A stretch of 11,457 nucleotides of DNA, from the NCBI GenBank assembly GCA_964398885.1, contig CAYNOU010000073.1, positions 1-11,457 on the forward strand, in the 5' to 3' direction. The notes below the pieces were generated by a model. The model was given only the letters and a program-made list of their open reading frames with translations, had not been told where the DNA came from and did no database searches. Shown piece by piece: positions 5,569 through 11,457 of the stretch. A program made the translations under genes and the position numbers. How positions within the stretch are numbered: the stretch's first letter is position 1; each line of letters begins with the position of its first letter. The stretch is from JAGMCF01 sp964398885. GTDB lineage: Bacteria; Cloacimonadota; Cloacimonadia; JGIOTU-2.

Positions 5569-6408
5569 CTAATTTGTACCTTTATTCATTTCTTGCCATT
5601 TAAAGCGAAGTCTTTCCAAATATTCCTCTTTCAGTGTTACTCTTCCTAATTCATTATTCTTTTTGTTATTACCATGAAAATCTGAACCACCAGTTATAAG
5701 CAAATTATATCTATAAGCCAATTCTAAGTAAATGTTTTTCTGGTAAATAGTATGCAGTGGATAGAATACTTCAAGACCATCCAAACCTAACTCCACTAAT
5801 TCGGGGATGAGAAAATCATTTTTAATAACACCTGGATGTGCCAGAACAGACAGTCCTCCAGCTTCTTTGACAATTTGAAAAATCTCTGTTGGTGTATAAG
5901 CTGGTTTGCGTACATATGCAGGACAATCATTTCCAATATATTTATAATAAGCTTCTTCATAGTTTTCAATAAAACCATTTTTAAACATTGCATTTGCAAT
6001 ATGAGGACGGCTAATAACTTTTTTGTTGCCAACAAATTTATATACCTGCTTCATAGTTAAAAATATGTCAAACTTCTTTAATTTTTCTAGTATCTGCCTG
6101 AGTCGTTTTGTTCTGCCCTCTTGCACAAATCTCAGCATATTATTCAGCTTCTTATTATGAATATCAATAAAATACGCCAGGATATGAATATCATAATCTT
6201 TATAATAACTGCTAATTTCAACTGCAGAGATAAGTTCAATATCATATTTTTTTGCGAACTTTCTTACTGTCAGGTATCCATCAATAGTATCATGATCGGT
6301 TATGGCTATTGTTGAGAATTCAAGTTCTTTAACAGCTAAGATAATTTCCTTGGGTGTATATGTGCCATCAGAATAAGTCGTATGAATATGTAGGTCAATT
6401 TTTTTCAT
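5569..6408 (-). CDS. PHP-domain phosphoesterase, RNase AM/YciV-like
   Basis: Metal-dependent phosphoesterase of the PHP family. Its closest characterised type is E. coli RNase AM/YciV, a 5'-3' exoribonuclease that also removes phosphate from 3',5'-nucleoside bisphosphates. The 279-residue protein has all expected metal ligands: DLHIHTTYSDG (His7, His9, Asp14), TDHDT (His39, Asp40), Glu64 in AVEIS, His75, His136 in SRPHIANA, His191 in LAHPG, and GGSDFHG (Asp243, His245). The insert at about 95-185, with SRPHIANAM and a P.YV.K segment, is typical of the RNase AM group and unlike histidinol phosphatase or DNA polymerase PHP domains. It starts 3 bases after the methyltransferase stop, so the two are very likely co-transcribed. 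The ATG directly precedes the first conserved motif. Confidence 0.9.
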   Translation of the reverse strand: MKKIDLHIHTTYSDGTYTPKEIILAVKELEFSTIAITDHDTIDGYLTVRKFAKKYDIELISAVEISSYYKDYDIHILAYFIDIHNKKLNNMLRFVQEGRTKRLRQILEKLKKFDIFLTMKQVYKFVGNKKVISRPHIANAMFKNGFIENYEEAYYKYIGNDCPAYVRKPAYTPTEIFQIVKEAGGLSVLAHPGVIKNDFLIPELVELGLDGLEVFYPLHTIYQKNIYLELAYRYNLLITGGSDFHGNNKKNNELGRVTLKEEYLERLRFKWQEMNKGTN

Positions 6409-6411
6409 TTT

Positions 6412-7452
6412 TTATTTTTTCCCCTGTATGCTGGTCTGCTTCCTCTTTCTTAAATATTTACTTTTTGTTTCAAGAACTCTAAGTTGTATTCCCTCCCTTT
6501 TGCTTTCGTAGGTTGAAACCTTCTCTCCTTCAATATTTTCTAATCTTTTTAATGCAATTTCTACATACTCATGATTAGTGTCAATTCCAATAAATTTTCT
6601 ACGCAACTTTTTTGCAGCAACAGCAGTTGTACCACTTCCAACGAAAGGATCTAAAACAACCGCATCTTCTGAAAAAGTCGTTAATTTGATTATATACTCA
6701 CATATTGCCAATGGTTTTACTGTTTTATGTATATTGAATTCTCCCTTTTCTTCTTTACTCGGTTTGGGTAGAAGGAAACATTTGTTAATGATTTTACTAA
6801 TTTTCTGTGTAGTCATAACATTTGAGGGGAACATACCATCTCCGATTTTTACATTCGTATTTAAGAGTCCAACATTATATTTTAACATATTGTTTAGAAA
6901 TGTTCTCTCATATTTTTTTTGAGCCATTACAATTGGCTCAAAGCAAGATTTTATTTGTGGAGTTTTCCATCCATTTAATCTCTCTTTCAATTCAATTTTA
7001 CTTTTCTTATCCCCATCTAATTTATCAATAAAATGGTTAAGTGACATAGCCTTAGGCTGATTTTGTGTATAAAGCCAGATAAAGCAATCTCTAATTAAAA
7101 AACCAGCATCATCAACAGCAGAAACCATTCTATGATAAAGTCTTGGGCTTGAAAAAGAAAAAAAGAATCCACCGGGTTTTAATACTCTATATAAGTCTTT
7201 TGATATTTTAAAGTACCATTTATAAAATCTTTTTCCTTGCTCTTTATTAAACTTCATTCCAGGGGGAAGAGATTTGATGGTATGGCAATAATCTGTTATT
7301 TTTGAAACCTTATCATTGTCCCATTTATTATCCATTTTATCCAAGAAATAGGGAGGGTCTGTTAAAACAAGGTCTATTGAATTATCGTCAATTTTTGGTA
7401 ATATACTTTCAGCTTCTCCCAATATGATCTTGTTGGTTAATTCGCTATTCAT
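6412..7452 (-). CDS. Solitary beta-class DNA amino-methyltransferase (N6-adenine or N4-cytosine)
   Basis: S-adenosylmethionine-dependent DNA methyltransferase of the N6_N4_Mtase family. The 346-residue protein has catalytic motif IV early (TDPPY, 31-35), then YRVLKPGGFFFSF (88-100). A long middle region, about 125-235, probably holds target recognition. HKTVKPLAICEYII (242-255, motif X) and the SAM-binding motif I DPFVGSGTT (268-276) come last. This order defines the beta class. DPPY permits either N6-adenine or, less typically, N4-cytosine; the target site cannot be predicted. No restriction endonuclease, specificity subunit or Vsr-type nuclease is encoded nearby, so it is either an orphan regulatory methylase or a remnant of a restriction system. 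The basic C-terminus (KSKYLRKRKQ) may bind DNA. The 85-base AT-rich gap upstream could hold a promoter, but I cannot place one confidently. Confidence 0.9.
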   Translation of the reverse strand: MNSELTNKIILGEAESILPKIDDNSIDLVLTDPPYFLDKMDNKWDNDKVSKITDYCHTIKSLPPGMKFNKEQGKRFYKWYFKISKDLYRVLKPGGFFFSFSSPRLYHRMVSAVDDAGFLIRDCFIWLYTQNQPKAMSLNHFIDKLDGDKKSKIELKERLNGWKTPQIKSCFEPIVMAQKKYERTFLNNMLKYNVGLLNTNVKIGDGMFPSNVMTTQKISKIINKCFLLPKPSKEEKGEFNIHKTVKPLAICEYIIKLTTFSEDAVVLDPFVGSGTTAVAAKKLRRKFIGIDTNHEYVEIALKRLENIEGEKVSTYESKREGIQLRVLETKSKYLRKRKQTSIQGKK

Positions 7453-7537
7453 TCGGATTTATCCATATAAATTCTTTATATAATATTTTATAAACTTTAA
7501 ATCTAATTTTTTTATCATAATCTTATTATTTTTCACT

Positions 7538-8779
7538 TCATTTATTATTACTTGCAGCTGATTCACCTGCAAGATATCCGGTAGAAAATGCAGCTTGCAA
7601 ATTATAGCCACCTGTATCTCCATCAATGTCCAGAACCTCGCCTGCAAAATAGAGGCCAGAAACAATTTTGGACTCCATTGTTTTCTGATTTATCTGATTT
7701 AATTCCACACCTCCAGAAGTGATAATGGCTTCGGAAAGAGGTCTTGTTTTAGTTACAGTAAATTCAAAACCCTTTAAAAGATTAACTATCTTTTCCCGTT
7801 CATTCTTTGTAATTTCCGCTATCCTTTTATCTTTGTCAATTTTTGACGAATTAATAAATGTTTTTACAAATTTTTGTGGTAGAAGTAATTTCATTAACTC
7901 ATTAAAACATAAACTCCCATTATTCTTAATCTCGCGTAAAATACGATTATGCAATTGTTCAAAAGTTAGACCTGGTTTAAAATCAATAAATAACTTTAGT
8001 TCATTTGCAATTATTTCTTCTTTGATTTTACTGCTCAATTTTAGAGCTGCAGAGCCATCAATACCAAAATCTGTAAAGTAAAATTCTCCAAATTCTTCCG
8101 CCAATTTTTCATCATTCCCATATATTTTCAATAAGACATTTTTCAATTTTAATCCTGATAAATCCTTCATAGGCTCTTTAATCTCAAGTGGCACCAATGA
8201 TGGATATATTGATGTAACTTTATGACCTGTTTGTCTGGCAAGTCTATATCCATCTCCAGTTGAGCCTGTTTGAGGATATGATGCACCACCTGTTGCAACT
8301 ATGACTGCATCTGCAAAAATATTCCCTTTATTAGAAATGATGCCACCAATCCTATTCTTATAATGAAGCAATTCTTTAACAGGATATTGCAATCTAACTT
8401 TCACATTATTTCTCTTAAGATACTTTTTTAAAGCATCAACTACTAACCACGAATTATCTGAAGAAGGATAAATTCTTCCTCCGGATTCCTCTTTAACTTT
8501 TAAATTCAAAGTTGAAAAGAATTTAATCAAGTCTTTATTAAAAAATTTTCTAAAAGCATTGATAAGAAACCTTCCATTCTTACCGTAATGTTCCACAAAA
8601 GTTAAGATATTCGGTTCTGTATTTGTAAGATTGCATTTCCCCTTGCCTGTTAAAGAGAGCTTAAGACCTAATTTATTCATCTTTTCCAAAAGAATGACAT
8701 CCGCTCCCAATTCAGCAGCTCTACCGGCAGCAATCATACCAGCTGGACCTCCTCCAATCACAATAACTTTCTTTGCCAT
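7538..8779 (-). CDS. BaiN/HI0933 (YhiN)-family FAD-dependent oxidoreductase
   Basis: Flavoprotein of the HI0933/BaiN family, found widely in bacteria. One member was proposed to act in bile-acid dehydroxylation, but the role of most is unsettled. The 413-residue length matches the family. The N-terminal dinucleotide-binding fold is GGGPAGMIAAGRAAELGA (9-26), followed by the family signature TGKGKCNLTN (44-53). A second FAD contact, VATGGASYPQTGSTGDGY, lies near residues 160-180. The C-terminal signature GLYFAGEVLDIDGDTGGYNL (375-394) continues into QAAFSTG. The ATG at 8779 lies right before the beta strand of the nucleotide-binding fold, so the start is secure although the ribosome-binding site is weak. 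It lies 23 bases after the PhoU-like gene, probably in the same operon, but no functional link to phosphate uptake is evident. Confidence 0.92.
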   Translation of the reverse strand: MAKKVIVIGGGPAGMIAAGRAAELGADVILLEKMNKLGLKLSLTGKGKCNLTNTEPNILTFVEHYGKNGRFLINAFRKFFNKDLIKFFSTLNLKVKEESGGRIYPSSDNSWLVVDALKKYLKRNNVKVRLQYPVKELLHYKNRIGGIISNKGNIFADAVIVATGGASYPQTGSTGDGYRLARQTGHKVTSIYPSLVPLEIKEPMKDLSGLKLKNVLLKIYGNDEKLAEEFGEFYFTDFGIDGSAALKLSSKIKEEIIANELKLFIDFKPGLTFEQLHNRILREIKNNGSLCFNELMKLLLPQKFVKTFINSSKIDKDKRIAEITKNEREKIVNLLKGFEFTVTKTRPLSEAIITSGGVELNQINQKTMESKIVSGLYFAGEVLDIDGDTGGYNLQAAFSTGYLAGESAASNNK

Positions 8780-8802
8780 TCAGGGAAGATATAGAAACCT
8801 AT

Positions 8803-9486
8803 TTACTCTTTTGAACTTATTTTAGGTTTCATATTTGGCATAAAGCGAACTTTATCAAAAGGCTGAACCAAAGTGGTTGCAACATTAATAAGATGAGAAG
8901 CAATTCTTTTCAGATAACGAATATATAACGCGGAAATAACAGCAGTTTGTGGTAATAGCCCTAAATCCTCCTTCATCAATCTATTAAGAAGAATATCACA
9001 ATGTCGGGTCAATTTTTTGCTTACAACAGTTTTAGCAGAATCCCTGTCATAATTATTAAAAGAGTACGTCACAATATCAAAAACATTCGCTACTTCTTTC
9101 TCTATATTCTGTAAGTCCTCTTCTAATTCTCCAACTTCTAATTTTTTAGATATAGCCTGTGCCAATTCTACAATGTTTGTTGTATAATCTCCGATTCGTT
9201 CAAAATCTATAACTATACCAATAAGAATAATCCCACCAGGCGTGTCCGCAGTACTTGAAAGTGAGAGATGTGTAAGCACCTTCTTGCGAATTGTCCTTTC
9301 GGTTTTATCCACCTTTTTTTCTTCATCAAATATGTTAACATCTGGATGGGGAATTTGCCGACCTCGTAATCTTGCACAAGCATTATTAAACATTTGATTA
9401 GCTCTTTTAAGCATCCTAGATGCATCCTGATGAGCTTCCATAAATAGATCACTTTTTTTAAATAATCGTAAGATTTCTTTTAACAT
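8803..9486 (-). CDS. PhoU-like phosphate-transport regulator
   Basis: PhoU-domain protein of 227 residues, all helical in appearance and without a signal peptide. In this family each three-helix half carries an E/D..RIGD-like metal-binding signature. Here the first is DFERIGDYTTNIVELA (94-109); the second is degenerate, RYLKRIASHLINVATTLV (190-207), with Ser and His in place of acidic positions. It lies 49 bases after the Na+/phosphate cotransporter gene. In many bacteria a PhoU-like domain is fused to the C-terminus of that transporter (YjbB type), so this is probably the same regulatory partner encoded separately. It would act at the inner membrane to limit phosphate uptake. The start at 9486 is set by a clear GAGG five bases upstream. 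Confidence 0.9.
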   Translation of the reverse strand: MLKEILRLFKKSDLFMEAHQDASRMLKRANQMFNNACARLRGRQIPHPDVNIFDEEKKVDKTERTIRKKVLTHLSLSSTADTPGGIILIGIVIDFERIGDYTTNIVELAQAISKKLEVGELEEDLQNIEKEVANVFDIVTYSFNNYDRDSAKTVVSKKLTRHCDILLNRLMKEDLGLLPQTAVISALYIRYLKRIASHLINVATTLVQPFDKVRFMPNMKPKISSKE

Positions 9487-9491
9487 ATTTA

Positions 9492-9495
9492 CCTC
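9492..9495 (-). promoter_or_regulatory. Ribosome-binding site GAGG for the PhoU-like gene
   Basis: GAGG, within TTTGAGGTAAAT, lies five bases before the ATG at 9486. It is one of the clearest ribosome-binding sites in the window and confirms this start. The rest of the 49-base gap is AT-rich with no clear terminator. Confidence 0.7.
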
Positions 9496-9535
9496 AAAGA
9501 TATAATAGATTAACTTAAATAAATATTTTTAACTA

Positions 9536-10708
9536 TCATTTTGTTATTAACAAAATAAAAATTGGAATTGCAAAAAAAACAATCAAGATAAAAAGAACAG
9601 GATAAAGCTTATTTTTTATAACTATTTTTGATAATATTATAGAAGCGCTAATTGGAATGTGACGAACTGGCTTGACTGGCATAATAATTACCATTCCAAA
9701 TACATTAAAGCAGAAATGAGAAAGGGCAACTACCAAAGCCGGTATGCTGCCAGTTGCGAGTGCAGCTAACAAAGTAGTAACAGTGGTTCCAATATTTGCT
9801 CCAACCGTATATGGCAAAACCTGATAAATTGTCAATATTCCAGCCCCGGCAAGAGGCACAATTAGAGAAGTTGTTATAGAACTGCTTTGAACGATTGCAG
9901 TTAATATCAAACCAAATAGTAAAGCTAAAAGACCATTACGAAAAATAACCTGGCTGAAGAACCTTTCTACTCTGTTTACCACAAGCAGACGTAGTATTTT
10001 CACCATATATTTCAAAGCAATAAACAAAAAGACCAGGGCAATTACTAAAATCACAAATTTAGCAAGTTGTGGAGAAAACAGCTTCTGGAAAAACCCGGCT
10101 GTTTCATCAGGATATTTGGGATTAAACAAGAGATGGACAACAGGTTTAGTTATTGTGGCTACAGGACTTTTGAACTCTGCTCCTTTCAAATTTGCAGAAA
10201 CTACAAAATTAGCAAGAGCCACAGAACTCTTTTCAATTATATGAAAACATATCTCCAGAGGCAAAAGGATGACAACTGCTATAATATTGAAAAAATCATG
10301 CACGGTTGCTGCTCTAAAGGCATTTTGAAATTCATCAGACCGGGAAATATGGGCGAGAGAAACTATAGTATTTGTGATGGTTGTGCCAATATTTGCTCCC
10401 ATAATTATAGGAATAGCAATGCGGATTGAATGGGGGCCTAAAATACCACTTGCTACTAAACCTACCACGATAGAAGTTGTAGTTGATGAACTTTGTAAGA
10501 TACTTGTAGCCAAAATCCCCACAACTAATCCCATAATAGGATTACTGACATTTTGAAGTAAGCCCTCTGAAATGCTTTTAAATCCCTTAAATCCCTCCCC
10601 CATCATTACAATACTGAGGAAGAAAATGTAAATCAAAAATATAAGAAGTAAAATCTTTAATATTTTTTTAATCTTTGGCTGGTTCTTTGCCAAAAAATTC
10701 GGAGTCAT
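9536..10708 (-). CDS. Na+/phosphate cotransporter, NptA/YjbB (SLC34-like) family
   Basis: Integral inner-membrane protein of the Na/Pi-cotransporter II family, expected to import inorganic phosphate with sodium or, as for YjbB, to export it. The 390-residue sequence has an internal duplication typical of the family: QSSSTTTS (72-79) and QSSSITTS (274-281), and GANIGTTITN (104-113) and GANIGTTVTT (303-312). These QSSS repeats line the substrate path. Hydrophobic segments lie near 17-36, 58-90, 98-118, 138-155, 215-240, 258-290, 320-345 and 368-388. The usual cytoplasmic C-terminal PhoU-like extension is absent, since the protein ends right after its last membrane helix. A separate PhoU-like gene follows 49 bases downstream. 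The start at 10708 gives a basic, Asn/Lys-rich N-terminus before the first helix. Confidence 0.93.
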   Translation of the reverse strand: MTPNFLAKNQPKIKKILKILLLIFLIYIFFLSIVMMGEGFKGFKSISEGLLQNVSNPIMGLVVGILATSILQSSSTTTSIVVGLVASGILGPHSIRIAIPIIMGANIGTTITNTIVSLAHISRSDEFQNAFRAATVHDFFNIIAVVILLPLEICFHIIEKSSVALANFVVSANLKGAEFKSPVATITKPVVHLLFNPKYPDETAGFFQKLFSPQLAKFVILVIALVFLFIALKYMVKILRLLVVNRVERFFSQVIFRNGLLALLFGLILTAIVQSSSITTSLIVPLAGAGILTIYQVLPYTVGANIGTTVTTLLAALATGSIPALVVALSHFCFNVFGMVIIMPVKPVRHIPISASIILSKIVIKNKLYPVLFILIVFFAIPIFILLITK

Positions 10709-10737
10709 TCAATATCTCGGGGTAAGTTGTAGGTATT

Positions 10738-11457
10738 TTATAGTTTATCTACAATCTCAGAAACTTGGTCAACTACCTTAACATATCTTTCAAAAAACTC
10801 TCCCAGTTGTTCACCTTTCATTTTTACTTTTCTATTCTTGATGTCATAAGCCTGTAGGAAAACTGTGAAATCAATATTAAGAATATCAGAAGCTTTTTTT
10901 ATTATATCAACAGTTCGCTCCGGAATTTCCTCATTCTTTATAAATATAATCGCTTTCATTACAGGGATGAAACTTGAAAATGAACTGGAAATTAAACTGC
11001 TTATCACTTTTAAATTTCCAATGCTTTCCAGAAAAGCCAAACGAAGAATAAGCAGCTTACCTTTCAATTCTCTTTCTGCTTGCAGTCGTAGATGTTCGGG
11101 ATTTATTTTAAGTTTTTCAAAAAAATCTTGCCCATAAACAGTTTTGTGTGAAGATTTTATATTCAGAAATTCAATTGGGAAAGTGTCCAGAGAACTTTCA
11201 ATATATTGTTTTGAAAGAAAAAGTGGAGTGGAAACATCTTTTTTTCTAAGTCTCTTAATAACATCCTTTGCTAAAATAAGATTACTTAACTTCAAGTTCT
11301 CTAAGATGATAGCAAGATTTATATCAGAATATTTTGGATTGAAATCCTGAGTTACAGCACTTCCGTAGATATGAATAGATACTAATTTTTCACCGAAAAC
11401 TGCTCTATATTTTTCTACGATTTCAGTGAAGATTTTTTGCTTGTCTTTTATTTTCAT
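10738..11457 (-). CDS. Nucleotidyltransferase-fold protein with altered active-site motif
   Basis: A 239-residue protein of the DNA polymerase beta-like nucleotidyltransferase superfamily. The N-terminal motif IYGSAVTQDFNPKYSDINLA (30-49) gives the GS loop (Gly32, Ser33) and the first acidic residue Asp45. The second expected Asp is Asn47, so metal binding may be weakened or the protein catalytically inactive. Glu95 in PIEFLNIK is a candidate third carboxylate. The C-terminal half, about 115-239, is helical and resembles substrate-binding HEPN-like or KNTase C-terminal helices without a clear assignment. The ATG is the very last codon of the window; MKIKDKQKIF looks like a natural start, but an upstream extension cannot be excluded. 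It lies 29 bases before the phosphate transporter gene. Function is unknown; this is not the AbiEii type seen at 4637-5275. Confidence 0.72.
   Translation of the reverse strand: MKIKDKQKIFTEIVEKYRAVFGEKLVSIHIYGSAVTQDFNPKYSDINLAIILENLKLSNLILAKDVIKRLRKKDVSTPLFLSKQYIESSLDTFPIEFLNIKSSHKTVYGQDFFEKLKINPEHLRLQAERELKGKLLILRLAFLESIGNLKVISSLISSSFSSFIPVMKAIIFIKNEEIPERTVDIIKKASDILNIDFTVFLQAYDIKNRKVKMKGEQLGEFFERYVKVVDQVSEIVDKL

Noticed and set aside
7459..7518. Short frame MIKKLDLKFIKYYIKNLYG in the gap before the methyltransferase
   Set aside because: It has only 19 codons of low-complexity AT-rich sequence, with no ribosome-binding site and no recognisable family.
7453..7537. Possible promoter in the 85-base gap before the methyltransferase
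   Set aside because: The gap is so AT-rich that TATAAT-like words occur repeatedly by chance, and no matching -35 element stands out.
9538..9556. AT-only hairpin attttgtt-att-aacaaaat at the end of the phosphate transporter gene
   Set aside because: The stem has just one G-C pair per arm and partly overlaps the coding sequence. No U-run follows directly on the minus strand, so it is not a credible rho-independent terminator.
5264..10556. Plus-strand reading frames of 60-120 codons opposite the minus-strand genes
   Set aside because: Each lies fully or almost fully antisense to a gene with clear family motifs, and none shows a recognisable domain or good ribosome-binding site.

Overview
This 11.5 kb window is AT-rich, densely coding bacterial chromosome. 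Eleven genes all lie on the minus strand, so transcription runs from high to low coordinates. A very large exported foldase-like protein with a cleavable signal peptide points to a cell with an outer membrane or periplasm. The gene mix and the GC-rich palindromes scattered between AT-rich genes fit an uncultured candidate-phylum type bacterium. That placement is an impression, not a determination. I see no tRNA, rRNA, CRISPR array, transposase or phage gene, and no gene-free stretch longer than 300 bases. The two longest non-coding gaps, about 156 and 109 bases, are filled by short palindromic repeats.

In transcription order: (1) a nucleotidyltransferase-fold protein begins exactly at the right edge. 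(2) A Na+/phosphate cotransporter is followed by (3) a stand-alone PhoU-like regulator, forming a phosphate-uptake pair. (4) A BaiN/HI0933-type flavoprotein follows. After an 85-base AT-rich gap come (5) a solitary beta-class DNA amino-methyltransferase and, 3 bases later, (6) a PHP-domain phosphoesterase. Next is a two-gene module: (7) a small DUF6922-like protein, overlapping by 52 bases (8) an AbiEii-type nucleotidyltransferase toxin homologue. Six bases on is (9) a glyoxalase II-like metallo-hydrolase. After a repeat-filled gap comes (10) a free-standing glutamine amidotransferase of the GMP synthase type. After a second repeat-filled gap comes (11) a protein of about 990-1,040 residues with a SurA-type N-terminus and several degenerate parvulin-like modules.

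Most gaps are under 50 bases, so long polycistronic transcripts are likely. The genes nevertheless do not form one pathway: they include a phosphate pair, a toxin-antitoxin-like pair and several housekeeping enzymes.

The most unusual structure is at the non-coding level. Around 2990-3230 and 3860-3990 there is a cluster of perfect or near-perfect palindromes. It includes a 31-base arm present twice in opposite orientation on either side of the first possible start codon of the foldase gene. It also includes a palindrome flanked by an 8-base direct repeat inside another repeat. Both adjacent genes can be read in frame back through this repeat DNA, so their N-termini are easily mis-annotated. 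I did not find convincing evidence of a wholly new multi-gene system.
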